From NCBI GenBank assembly GCA_937894495.1, contig CALCRR010000123.1, positions 1-21,395 on the forward strand: a DNA stretch of 21,395 nt, written 5' to 3'. Under the pieces are notes generated by a model. It was given only the letters and a program-made list of their open reading frames with translations, was not told the DNA's origin and searched no databases. This document shows, one piece after another, positions 1-7,148 of this stretch. The translations under genes were made by a program, and so were the position numbers. Source of the stretch: an uncultured Ruminococcus sp. Its GTDB lineage: Bacteria; Bacillota; Clostridia; Oscillospirales; Ruminococcaceae. How positions within the stretch are numbered: the first letter of the stretch is position 1; every line of letters begins with the position of its first letter.

Positions 1-37
1 TTGGGGGATGACCCTTTTTCAAAAGGGTCTCCCCCAA
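1..37. other. Near-perfect inverted repeat upstream of cysE
   Basis: The first 37 bases form a long hairpin. TTGGGGGA pairs with TCCCCCAA on the outside and GACCCTTT with AAAGGGTC on the inside, with one bulged T and a four-base loop. No T-run follows the stem, so it is not a standard terminator on this strand. It could be the end of an upstream terminator or a piece of a dispersed intergenic repeat. C-rich, G-rich hairpins of the same flavour recur at 3059 and 10330. The window starts exactly here, so the left boundary is unknown. Confidence 0.5.
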
Positions 38-93
38 TAGGCAGCAAACAAAGCTGCGGCATATCACCGGCAAATTCAAGTGAGGTAAGGATA

Positions 94-759
94 ATGAGGT
101 TTATTGAGAGCATAAAGCATGATATGCAAAGCATAAAGGACAGGGACCCTGCGGCGGCTAACACGCTGGAGATACTGACCTATTCGGGTCTGCACGCAGT
201 GGCATTTTACAGGGTGGCACACTGGTTTTATGAGAGGGACTTCAAGGTCACGGCGAGGTTCATCTCGCAGACGGCAAGGCTGCTGACGGGTATAGAGATA
301 CACCCGGGGGCTAAGATAGGCAAGGGGCTGCTCATAGACCACGGGTCTGGGGTAGTTATAGGTGAGACCGCCGAGATAGGCGACTATTGCCTGCTGTATC
401 AGGGCTGCACTCTGGGCGGCACGGGCAAGGATCAGGGCAAAAGGCACCCTACCCTTGGCAACAACGTTATGGTGGGCTGCGGTGCAAAGGTGCTGGGTCC
501 CTTCAAGGTGGGGGATAATGCCAAGATAGCCGCAAATGCGGTGGTGCTGGAGTCTGTACCGCCGAACTCCACCGCAGTGGGCGTGCCTGCCAGGATAGTC
601 AAGCAGGACGGCGAGCGTGTGCAGGACCTGGATCAGATACACATACCAGACCCCGTGGCGCAGGAGCTGTGCAAAAACCGTATCGAGATAGAAAGACTGA
701 AACAGAAGATCGCTAAGCTTGAAAAGCTTGTGGAAGATAAAAATAATGAAAAGAGGTAA
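94..759 (+). CDS. cysE: Serine O-acetyltransferase (CysE)
   Basis: This enzyme transfers acetyl from acetyl-CoA to L-serine, giving O-acetylserine, the direct precursor of cysteine; it is cytoplasmic. The protein is 221 aa, the short Bacillus-type form rather than the longer enterobacterial one. Residues 1-65 are helical. From about residue 68 a left-handed beta-helix of hexapeptide repeats follows (IHPGAKIGKG onward). It contains the DHGSG motif (82-86), with the expected catalytic His-84, and a second conserved His in KRHPT (118). Residues 190-219 are charged and probably form a coiled coil. I chose ATG 94 because GAGG at 82-85 sits eight bases upstream and homologues begin near this point; the frame is open back to base 1, but that stretch is the hairpin DNA. 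cysS follows five bases later, a classic cysteine supply and charging pair. Confidence 0.95.
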   Translation: MRFIESIKHDMQSIKDRDPAAANTLEILTYSGLHAVAFYRVAHWFYERDFKVTARFISQTARLLTGIEIHPGAKIGKGLLIDHGSGVVIGETAEIGDYCLLYQGCTLGGTGKDQGKRHPTLGNNVMVGCGAKVLGPFKVGDNAKIAANAVVLESVPPNSTAVGVPARIVKQDGERVQDLDQIHIPDPVAQELCKNRIEIERLKQKIAKLEKLVEDKNNEKR

Positions 760-764
760 AAGCT

Positions 765-2180
765 ATGAAAATATTCAACACCCTTACCCATAAGGTGGAG
801 GAGTTCGTACCGAACGAGGCTGGCAAGGTAAGTATGTATACCTGCGGTCCTACGGTGTATCACTATGCCCATATCGGCAACCTGAGAAGCTATATCATGG
901 AGGACGTGCTGGAAAAATATATGCGCTATGACGGTCTTGATGTAAAGCGTGTTATGAACATAACCGATGTGGGTCACCTGACCTCTGACGGCGATACGGG
1001 CGATGATAAAATGCTTAAAGGCGCCAAGCGTGAGCATAAAACTGTAATGGAGATAGCTAAGTTCTATACCGACGCCTTCTTCTCAGACTGCGCAAAGCTG
1101 AATATAAAGACCCCCGATGTGGTAGCGCCTGCAACACAGTGCATAGACGACTTTATCAAGGTGATATCTGCGCTGATAGAAAAGGGCTATGCCTATGAAG
1201 CAGGTGGAAATATCTATTTTGATACCTCAAAGCTGAAGGAGTATTACGTTTTCCACAACTTCAATGAGGAGGACCTGGAGGTCGGCGTGCGTGAGGGCGT
1301 TGAGGAGGACAGCAACAAGAGAAACAAGGCGGATTTTGTGCTTTGGTTCACAAAGTCGAAGTTTGACGATCAGGAGCTCAAATGGGAGTCGCCCTGGGGC
1401 GTGGGCTACCCCGGCTGGCATATCGAGTGCTCATGCATATCAATGAAAAATCTGGGCGAGTATCTTGATATCCACTGCGGCGGAGTTGACAACATCTTCC
1501 CCCACCACACCAACGAGATAGCGCAGAGCGAGGCTTATCTGGGACATAAGTGGTGCAACTACTGGTTCCATGTTCATCACCTTAATACAAACAGCGGCAA
1601 AATGAGCAAGTCAAAGGGCGAGTTTTTAACAGTTTCGCTGCTTGAAGAAAAGGGCTACGATCCGCTGGTGTACCGCTTCTTCTGCTTGCAGTCCCACTAC
1701 AGAAAGGGTCTTGTGTTCACTTGGGAGAACCTTGATAACGCAAAGACTGCCTATGACAAGCTGATATTCAGGATAGCACAGCTGACAGCCGACGGCAATA
1801 AGGGCGAGGTGGATAAGCAGGCTTTTGACCAGCTCAAAAACAGCTTTAAAAAGGCTATGGACGAGGATATAAACACCTCTAACGCCATAACCGTGCTTTA
1901 TGATGTTCTCAAAGCCGACACCAATGCTGCCACAAAGCTGGCGCTTATCGGTGATTTTGACAGGGTGCTCTCCATAGGTCTTATTGCCGCTGCCGAAAAG
2001 CTTGCCGATGAAAAGACCACGGCGGATATACCTGCGGAGGTAATGGCGCTTGCGGAGGAAAGACAGGCAGCCAGAAAGGCTAAGGACTTTGCAAAAGCCG
2101 ATGAGCTGAGAGACAAGATAGCTGCCCTCGGCTATGCCGTTAAGGAGACCAGGCAGGGCACAGAAATAACAAAGCTTTGA
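765..2180 (+). CDS. cysS: Cysteine--tRNA ligase (CysRS)
   Basis: This class I aminoacyl-tRNA synthetase charges tRNA-Cys with cysteine. At 471 aa it is full length for the family. Visible motifs are TCGPTVY near residue 26 (Cys27, a zinc ligand), the HIGN version of the HIGH signature at 36-39, Cys222 in the WHIECS segment, His247 and Glu251 in the PHHTNEIAQS segment (remaining zinc ligands), and KMSKS at 279-283. The C-terminal part (about 370-465) is the helical anticodon-recognition region with the usual basic RxxKDFAKADELRD stretch. The start is ATG 765 with AAGAGG about eight bases upstream, inside the end of cysE. The tight spacing implies one transcript with cysE. I see no T-box leader in the 93 bases available upstream of cysE. 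Confidence 0.97.
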   Translation: MKIFNTLTHKVEEFVPNEAGKVSMYTCGPTVYHYAHIGNLRSYIMEDVLEKYMRYDGLDVKRVMNITDVGHLTSDGDTGDDKMLKGAKREHKTVMEIAKFYTDAFFSDCAKLNIKTPDVVAPATQCIDDFIKVISALIEKGYAYEAGGNIYFDTSKLKEYYVFHNFNEEDLEVGVREGVEEDSNKRNKADFVLWFTKSKFDDQELKWESPWGVGYPGWHIECSCISMKNLGEYLDIHCGGVDNIFPHHTNEIAQSEAYLGHKWCNYWFHVHHLNTNSGKMSKSKGEFLTVSLLEEKGYDPLVYRFFCLQSHYRKGLVFTWENLDNAKTAYDKLIFRIAQLTADGNKGEVDKQAFDQLKNSFKKAMDEDINTSNAITVLYDVLKADTNAATKLALIGDFDRVLSIGLIAAAEKLADEKTTADIPAEVMALAEERQAARKAKDFAKADELRDKIAALGYAVKETRQGTEITKL

Positions 2181-2194
2181 TGTGAGGAAACAGC

Positions 2195-3046
2195 ATGAGC
2201 AATAAGAATAAGGATATAAGACCTATGGACGCAGCCCAGAGAAGTATGCGCTTTAGGGCATATTTTCAGTTTTCCATGATAGCTGCGGTCATAGTGCTGG
2301 TGGTGGGGCTTTTCTATGCCTGCTCCCAGCGCAACACAGGCAAGCTTAGCCCTGAGGACGTTGATATAATCCAGTACCAGGTGCCGAAGGACGACGCCAC
2401 GGTGGCGGTTTTTGATACATCTGAGGGGGAGTTCAAGGCGGTCATTTACGATGACCAGGTGCCGAATTTTGCCGAGTATTTTGAGGGGCTTGTCAATGAC
2501 GGCTACTATGAGGGGACCCACATTTTTGCAGTCGAGAAAGATGTGTATTTCATGGGCGGCTCAAAGGCTGATGACGGCACTAATACCAAAGAGACTGACA
2601 CCACAAAGATAGACCCTGAGATAACCCCCGACCTCTGGCCCTTCAAGGGTGCGCTCATATCCTACGGCGACAAGGGCGGCACTATTTTCAACCAGAAGAT
2701 AATGTCGGGCAGCAGGATACTTTTTGTGGACTCGGTAGAGTTCACCGACGAGTTTATGGAGGAGCTTGACAGCGCTGGCGGCAATGACGAGCTGGTGGAG
2801 ACCTTCAAAAGCAAGGGCGGCATACCGAATTTCTCACAGCAGTACACCATATTCGGTCAGGTCTACGACGGCTTTGACGCTTATGACGCTATCTGCTCGG
2901 CAGAGGTGGAGGACAGCGAGAGCCTTAAACCAAAGAAGGATATAATTATCAACAAGATAACACTTTCCACCTACGGCGAGAACAAAAAGGACGAGTTCTT
3001 TACGCTGGAAAACGGGGAGGAAAGCTCTTCACAGGCTGATGAATGA
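2195..3046 (+). CDS. Membrane-anchored cyclophilin-like protein, probably without PPIase activity
   Basis: The 283-aa protein has a short cytoplasmic N-terminus, one membrane segment at about 24-42 and an extracytoplasmic domain. Cys43 follows the segment, but the context is a poor lipobox. The domain resembles a cyclophilin peptidyl-prolyl isomerase: TSEGEFKAVIYDDQVPNF (75-92) matches the opening strand, GYYEGTHIF (103-111) the family GYYDGTIFHR region, and YTIFGQVYDGFDAYDAI (217-233) the C-terminal HTVFGRVVEGMDVVDKI block. Aligned to FHRVIKDFMIQGG, however, the catalytic Arg is Ala112 and the conserved Gln is Met120. Enzymatic activity is therefore doubtful, and a binding or chaperone role outside the membrane is a guess. 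It starts at ATG 2195, 14 bases after cysS, with GAGG upstream. A C-terminal acidic and serine-rich tail ends the protein. The terminator at 3059 closes the unit. Confidence 0.75.
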   Translation: MSNKNKDIRPMDAAQRSMRFRAYFQFSMIAAVIVLVVGLFYACSQRNTGKLSPEDVDIIQYQVPKDDATVAVFDTSEGEFKAVIYDDQVPNFAEYFEGLVNDGYYEGTHIFAVEKDVYFMGGSKADDGTNTKETDTTKIDPEITPDLWPFKGALISYGDKGGTIFNQKIMSGSRILFVDSVEFTDEFMEELDSAGGNDELVETFKSKGGIPNFSQQYTIFGQVYDGFDAYDAICSAEVEDSESLKPKKDIIINKITLSTYGENKKDEFFTLENGEESSSQADE

Positions 3047-3058
3047 TAATCGTTTTTC

Positions 3059-3097
3059 ATCTCCCTCAGCATAGGGCTGGGGGAGATAACTGTTTTT
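3059..3097 (+). terminator. Probable intrinsic terminator after the cyclophilin-like gene
   Basis: ATCTCCCTCAGC (3059-3070) pairs with GCTGGGGGAGAT (3076-3087). The 12-bp stem has one G-T wobble and a five-base loop. Five T residues lie at 3093-3097, five bases past the stem, so termination may be only moderately efficient. It lies 13 bases after the stop codon. Confidence 0.6.
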
Positions 3098-3160
3098 ATA
3101 ATCAGAACTGCGCTGCTGACCCTACAAAAATTTGTTTCAGCGATATTAAAATAATATCTA

Positions 3161-3189
3161 TTGAAAAAACCAAAGTAATATGTTATACT
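3161..3189 (+). promoter_or_regulatory. Vegetative (sigma-A type) promoter for the esterase gene
   Basis: TTGAAA (3161-3166) is followed after exactly 17 bases by TATACT (3184-3189), with an extended -10 TG at 3181-3182. Transcription would start near 3196, about 29 bases before the esterase ATG. The surrounding DNA is AT-rich. The promoter sits between the terminator at 3059 and the gene at 3225, as expected for a new transcription unit. Confidence 0.75.
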
Positions 3190-3224
3190 GATAAAAATAA
3201 ATTCAAAGCAAAGCAGGAAAGGTC

Positions 3225-4421
3225 ATGAACAGAAAAATTATTGCGCTGATGTGCGCCATTGTTATGGCGGCAGGGCTGGGCGGCTGCGGCAGCAAAAGTG
3301 ATAAGGACACTGCGGCTGACAGCGCATCATCGGCGGTCTCGGAGGTAAAAAAGATGAAGGGTACAGTTTTGGACGAAAGCACCGTGAAGCTCACGGGAAG
3401 AACTCACCTGGCAGATAACGGCACCCTCTGGTGCGCTCTCAGCGGTTCCGGGGCTGAGTTTGAGTTTACGGACAAAAAGCTGGAGATAATGATAGAGGGC
3501 GATAAGGTATCTGACGGCGGCGCAGCTGAAAACCAGTGCAGGCTGGGCATTTATGTTGACGGCGAAAGAGTGGTCGATGATATGCTTGACGAGCCTGTTA
3601 AAAAATACACTGCCGTTGATGGCAGCGAGGAGAGCACCCATGTGGTCAGGATAATTAAGCTTTCCGAAACGGCTATGTCAACAATGGGCATAATGCCGCT
3701 GCAGCTGGAGGAGGGCGCATCGGTAAAGCCCACAGCGCGTAAGGCTCATACCATCGAGTTTATCGGTGACTCAATAACCTGCGGCTACGGAGTTGATGAC
3801 GAGGACGAAAACCACCCCTTCAAGACCTCTACGGAGGACGTCACCAAGGCTTATGCCTATAAGACCGCACAGGCGCTGGACGCCGACTACAGTATGTTCT
3901 CAATAAGCGGCTGGGGCATTATCTCAGGCTGGACAGGGGACGGCACAAGGCATGAGGACCAGCTGATACCCACATATTATGAGAAGCTGGGCTTTTCCTA
4001 CGGCAGCTTTGCCGACGGCGCACCCCAAAGCTTTGACTGGGAGTTTGAGAATTATCAGCCCCAGCTTATAGTCATAAATCTGGGTACCAACGATGACAGC
4101 TACTGCGGCTCTGACAAGGGCAGACAGCGTGAATATATTGACGGCTATAAGGCGTTTTTAAAGGTAGTAAGAGAGCATAACCCCAATGCGCATATAATAA
4201 TGTCCCTGGGCATAATGGGCGACAGGCTTTACGGCTCGGTGGAGGAGGCTTACCTTGAATATACCAAGGAGAGCGGCGATAATAATATCTCTGTATTCAA
4301 GTTCACCCCGCAAAACGGCGCAGAGGACGGCTATGCTGCCGACTGGCACCCCACTGTAAAAACTCACGATAAAGCTGCCGCTGCTCTTACCGAGGAGATA
4401 AAGCGCGTAATGGGCTGGTGA
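3225..4421 (+). CDS. Secreted lipoprotein, SGNH/GDSL hydrolase of the carbohydrate esterase 2 type
   Basis: This is a predicted extracellular acetyl esterase acting on plant or cell-wall polysaccharides. Residues 1-21 are a lipoprotein signal (lipobox LGGC, Cys21) followed by a Ser/Ala/Asp-rich linker. Residues about 45-165 look like a beta-sandwich, the N-terminal domain typical of CE2 enzymes. The catalytic domain starts at IEFIGDSITCGYG: nucleophile Ser183 in GDSIT, a conserved Gly in GWG (229-231), Asn289 in GTND, and Asp373/His375 in DWHPT. The full SGNH set is present, so the enzyme should be active; acetyl-xylan specificity is inferred from the two-domain build. The start is ATG 3225 behind AGGAAAGG. 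The deacetylase gene begins four bases after the stop, so the two lipoproteins are co-transcribed. Confidence 0.88.
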   Translation: MNRKIIALMCAIVMAAGLGGCGSKSDKDTAADSASSAVSEVKKMKGTVLDESTVKLTGRTHLADNGTLWCALSGSGAEFEFTDKKLEIMIEGDKVSDGGAAENQCRLGIYVDGERVVDDMLDEPVKKYTAVDGSEESTHVVRIIKLSETAMSTMGIMPLQLEEGASVKPTARKAHTIEFIGDSITCGYGVDDEDENHPFKTSTEDVTKAYAYKTAQALDADYSMFSISGWGIISGWTGDGTRHEDQLIPTYYEKLGFSYGSFADGAPQSFDWEFENYQPQLIVINLGTNDDSYCGSDKGRQREYIDGYKAFLKVVREHNPNAHIIMSLGIMGDRLYGSVEEAYLEYTKESGDNNISVFKFTPQNGAEDGYAADWHPTVKTHDKAAAALTEEIKRVMGW

Positions 4422-4425
4422 AACG

Positions 4426-5244
4426 ATGAAAAAGCTTATTAAAACTGCGGTGCTCGCCGCACTTACGGGAGGTTTATGTATGATAACAGGCTGCTCACAG
4501 ACAGGGGACACAGAAAGCTCACAGGCTGCAAAAACAAAGGCTGATAAGACTGCCGAAGTTACGGTGACAGAGACATCGGCACCTGTGACCACCACCTTTA
4601 AAAAGCCCGAGGAATACGGCAAGGTGATAGCCCTGACCTTTGATGACGGTCCCAACACCACCGCCACCAGCATGATACTCGATACCCTGGAAAAATACGG
4701 TGCGAGGGCGTCGTTTTTCCTCATCGGTGATAATATCAATGACGAGTCGGCAAGGTCGGTGAGAAGAGCTGTGGAGCTGGGCTGCGAGATAAACAGCCAT
4801 TCAAGGACCCATTCTTATATGGATAAGATGTCGGCAGATGATATAATAGCCGAAATGGAATATACCGACGAGAAGATAGAAGCCATAACAGGGGTCACTC
4901 CCCGGTTTTTCAGACCGCCCTACATCGCCGTCAGCGATACCATGTATGAGGTGATAGACAAGCCCTTTATATGCGGTCTTGGCTGCGATGACTGGGACGA
5001 TAAAGTATCGGCGGAGACCATTACCGAAAGCGTGCTGGCACAGGCTGAGGACGGCGCTATAATACTTCTTCACGACGCAAAGGATAATTTCAGGACCCCC
5101 GAAGCTATAGAGACCATAGTACCCGAGCTGCAGAAGCAGGGCTATGAGCTGGTGACGGTATCTGAGCTGTTTTACGCCAAGGGTGTTGAGCCTGTGGAGG
5201 ACAACGTGCTGTATTCCAGGGCTTTGCAGACGGGAATGTACTGA
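4426..5244 (+). CDS. Lipoprotein polysaccharide deacetylase (NodB/CE4 domain)
   Basis: This metal-dependent deacetylase is predicted to remove N- or O-acetyl groups from cell-wall glycan or xylan outside the cell. The 272-aa protein has a lipoprotein signal ending at ITGC (Cys23) and a Thr/Lys-rich linker to about residue 62. The NodB motifs are all present: TFDDGPN (71-77, catalytic base and metal Asp), HSRTH (125-129, metal His pair), RPPY (163-166), the GCDDWDD stretch (186-192) and ILLHD (213-217). It starts at ATG 4426, four bases after the esterase stop, with a weak ribosome site overlapping that gene's end, so translational coupling is likely. Pairing with an SGNH esterase suggests two different deacetylation activities at the same surface. 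Xylan versus peptidoglycan cannot be decided from sequence. Confidence 0.9.
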   Translation: MKKLIKTAVLAALTGGLCMITGCSQTGDTESSQAAKTKADKTAEVTVTETSAPVTTTFKKPEEYGKVIALTFDDGPNTTATSMILDTLEKYGARASFFLIGDNINDESARSVRRAVELGCEINSHSRTHSYMDKMSADDIIAEMEYTDEKIEAITGVTPRFFRPPYIAVSDTMYEVIDKPFICGLGCDDWDDKVSAETITESVLAQAEDGAIILLHDAKDNFRTPEAIETIVPELQKQGYELVTVSELFYAKGVEPVEDNVLYSRALQTGMY

Positions 5245-5276
5245 GTGATATCCCGAATAAAAAAGGAGAAAAAGCT

Positions 5277-5795
5277 ATGAGTAAACTGCTTGAAGCAGGC
5301 AAGATAGTATCTGTATTCGGCATTAAGGGAGAGGTGAAGGTGCAGCCCTGGTGCGATACCCCCGACTTTCTTTGCGAGTTCGATACGCTTTATTACAAAA
5401 GCGGCACACCTGTTGTTATCGAACGTTCAAGAGTCGCCAAGAATATAGTAGTAATGAAGATAGAGGGCATTGACACGGTGGAGCAGGCGCAGAAGGTGCG
5501 CAACCGTGTGCTTTATATCGACCGTGACGATGTGGAGCTGGAGGAGGGCTGCTACTTCGTGCAGGACCTTATCGGGCTTAAAGTCACAGACAGCCGCAGC
5601 GGCAGGGTCTACGGCGAGCTCACCGAGGTGTCCGAGACGGGGGCTAATGATGTATACCATATAAAGGCTGAGGACGGCAAAATGTATTATATCCCGGCTA
5701 TCCCCTCTGTTATCGACGAAACGGATATAGAGGGCGGCGTTATGAGGATAACTCCCCTGGAGGGGCTTTTTGAGGGCATGGAGGAAGTAAGATGA
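5277..5795 (+). CDS. rimM: Ribosome maturation factor RimM
   Basis: RimM binds ribosomal protein S19 and assists 16S rRNA processing and maturation of the 30S head. The 172-aa length is standard. The N-terminal RimM barrel carries the signature GKIVSVFGIKGEVKVQPW (residues 8-25). The C-terminal PRC barrel starts around residue 90 with CYFVQDLIGLKV, includes YYIPAIPSVI, and ends in the ITPLEGLFEGM block. ATG 5277 has an ideal AGGAG eight to twelve bases upstream. The stop overlaps the start of trmD by four bases (ATGA), the usual rimM-trmD coupling. It is 32 bases after the deacetylase with no terminator between, so it may be read from the upstream promoter as well as its own. Confidence 0.95.
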   Translation: MSKLLEAGKIVSVFGIKGEVKVQPWCDTPDFLCEFDTLYYKSGTPVVIERSRVAKNIVVMKIEGIDTVEQAQKVRNRVLYIDRDDVELEEGCYFVQDLIGLKVTDSRSGRVYGELTEVSETGANDVYHIKAEDGKMYYIPAIPSVIDETDIEGGVMRITPLEGLFEGMEEVR

Positions 5796-6529
5796 ATATC
5801 GACATCGCCACACTTTTCCCCGAAATGCTGGAGAATTACCTCACCCAGAGCGTTGTGGGCAGGGCGCGTGCAAAAGAGGTCTTTACCGTTAAATGCCACA
5901 ATATTCGTGACTATACCAAGGATAAGCACCGCCGTGTGGACGATACCCCCTACAGCGAGCAGAAGGGTATGCTAATGCAGTGCGACCCCATCTATAACTG
6001 CTTTACGGCAGTCACCGAGGGCAGACCCAAGCCCCATGTCATTTATATGTCGCCACAGGGCAAAACGCTTACGCAGAAAAGGGCGATAGAGCTTTCAAAG
6101 CTTGATGATATTTTCATTCTCTGCGGTCACTATGAAGGGGTCGATGAAAGGATAATCGAGACTATAGTCGATGAAGAGATATCCATAGGCGATTACGTGC
6201 TCACAGGGGGCGAGCTGCCTGCGCTGGTGCTGATAGACGCCGTGGTGAGAATGCTTGAAGGCACCCTGTCCCAGCCCGACTGCTATGAGGACGAGAGCCA
6301 TTTCAGCGGTCTGCTGGAGTATCCCCAGTATACAAGACCCGAGATATGGCACGAAATGCAGGTGCCCGAGATACTTCTTTCAGGGCACCATGCCAATATC
6401 AAAAAATGGCGGCACGAACAGGCGCTGATACAGACCGCAAAAAAGCGTCCCGAGCTGCTTGAAAGGCTCGATCTCAGTGACGAAGATTTGGCTATAATAC
6501 ACAAAGTTGTGGATTTTGACGAAGAATAA
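5792..6529 (+). CDS. trmD: tRNA (guanine-N1-)-methyltransferase TrmD
   Basis: TrmD makes m1G37 next to the anticodon in tRNAs reading CUN, CCN and CGG, using S-adenosylmethionine bound in a SPOUT trefoil knot; this prevents +1 frameshifting. The protein is 245 aa. Knot motifs are clear: YMSPQGK (85-91), CGHYEGVDERI (111-121) and SIGDYVLTGGELPALVLIDAV (131-151). The region SHFSGLLEYPQYTRPEIW (169-186) and the C-terminal HHANIKKWRHEQAL segment contact tRNA. One oddity: the loop normally written DDxPYGGGxGM is here DDTPYSEQKGM (50-60), so three glycines are replaced. The start overlaps the rimM stop. No hairpin plus T-run follows immediately. Confidence 0.95.
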   Translation: MNIDIATLFPEMLENYLTQSVVGRARAKEVFTVKCHNIRDYTKDKHRRVDDTPYSEQKGMLMQCDPIYNCFTAVTEGRPKPHVIYMSPQGKTLTQKRAIELSKLDDIFILCGHYEGVDERIIETIVDEEISIGDYVLTGGELPALVLIDAVVRMLEGTLSQPDCYEDESHFSGLLEYPQYTRPEIWHEMQVPEILLSGHHANIKKWRHEQALIQTAKKRPELLERLDLSDEDLAIIHKVVDFDEE

Positions 6530-6702
6530 CGAATGATAAATTGAGCACTTCCACCATATTTGTTAAAAGAATTTGTACAAATTGATACAAATTACAAAGT
6601 TTGATTGTGTAACTTTTATAAAACAGCGTGGTTTATTTGAGGTATTTATAGTTCAAATATACGAAAATGAAGCCTCGGGGCGCTGTTTGTTCAAAATTTG
6701 CG
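6530..6702 (+). promoter_or_regulatory. AT-rich spacer with operator-like repeats upstream of the HPr promoter
   Basis: This non-coding stretch holds a 14-base perfect palindrome at 6570-6583 (centre GTAC, arms AATTT). Its right half TACAAATT is repeated exactly ten bases later (6576-6583 and 6586-6593), which puts both copies on one face of the helix. AAAGTT (6597-6602) and AACTTT (6611-6616) form a further inverted pair. AAACAGCG (6621-6628) is the exact reverse complement of CGCTGTTT (6681-6688), with ATTTGA/TCAAAT nested inside (6635-6640, 6653-6658). No ORF with a ribosome site is visible. I infer regulator binding sites or a structured 3' end of the trmD transcript; the bound protein is unknown. 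Confidence 0.4.
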
Positions 6703-6731
6703 TTGACTAAAGAAGAGTTGTCGGGTATAAT
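6703..6731 (+). promoter_or_regulatory. Strong vegetative promoter of the HPr gene
   Basis: TTGACT (6703-6708) and TATAAT (6726-6731) are separated by exactly 17 bases, close to the sigma-A consensus. Transcription should start near 6738, leaving about 80 bases of leader before the HPr ATG. The strength fits the codon usage of the gene. Confidence 0.85.
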
Positions 6732-6817
6732 ATAATAAATTAAATAAACGGCAGACTGCCGCTTGTTTGATGAAAAGGTTTATGATCAGTAATTTATTGA
6801 GATTGGAGAGATCAGTT

Positions 6818-7090
6818 ATGTTGCAGAATACTGTTGTTGTTCAGAATCAGGTAGGTCTTCACGCTCGTCCTGCTACATTCTTCATCCAGAAGGCAAATGA
6901 GTTCAAGTCCTCTATCTGGATCGAGAAGGAAGACAGAAGAGTAAATGCCAAGAGCCTGCTGGGTATTCTTTCACTGGGTATCGTAGGCGGTACTACTATC
7001 AAGATCATCGCTGACGGCGCTGATGAAGAGGCTGCTGTAAAGGGCCTTGTAGATCTTGTTGACAGCGGCTTCGCAGAGGATGCAAGATAA
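6818..7090 (+). CDS. ptsH: HPr phosphocarrier protein of the PTS
   Basis: HPr accepts phosphate from enzyme I on His15 and passes it to sugar-specific EIIA domains. In Firmicutes its Ser46 is phosphorylated by HPr kinase, making it a corepressor for CcpA. Both sites are present in this 90-aa protein: GLHARPA around His15 and VNAKSLLGILSLG around Ser46. ATG 6818 is preferred because it gives exact family numbering and has GGAGAG about nine bases upstream; an in-frame ATG at 6767 would add 17 unrelated residues. None of the eight isoleucines uses ATA, while neighbouring genes use ATA heavily, which suggests high expression. It is flanked by its own promoter and terminator and stands alone; no enzyme I gene is in the window. 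Confidence 0.95.
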   Translation: MLQNTVVVQNQVGLHARPATFFIQKANEFKSSIWIEKEDRRVNAKSLLGILSLGIVGGTTIKIIADGADEEAAVKGLVDLVDSGFAEDAR

Positions 7091-7120
7091 TATCAGGATT
7101 CTTATAGTATTATGATGAGG

Positions 7121-7148
7121 GGATCGCTGCTTTTGCGGCGGTCCTTTT
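7121..7148 (+). terminator. Intrinsic terminator of the HPr gene
   Basis: GGATCGCTGC (7121-7130) pairs with GCGGCGGTCC (7135-7144) through ten pairs, two of them G-U, with a TTTT loop. TTTT follows at 7145-7148. It is 30 bases downstream of the HPr stop. Confidence 0.8.

Noticed and set aside
1..93. Open reading frame extending cysE upstream to base 1
   Set aside because: The extension runs through the hairpin DNA, has no family similarity, and ATG 94 has a good ribosome site and a normal protein length.
1..93. T-box leader for cysE-cysS
   Set aside because: Such leaders are common before these genes, but no T-box core sequence or antiterminator/terminator pair is visible in the available 93 bases. 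The leader could lie outside the window.
4158..4739. Long minus-strand ORFs overlapping the esterase/deacetylase genes and elsewhere
   Set aside because: They lie opposite well-supported genes with intact family motifs, have no ribosome sites and show low-complexity translations typical of antisense shadows.
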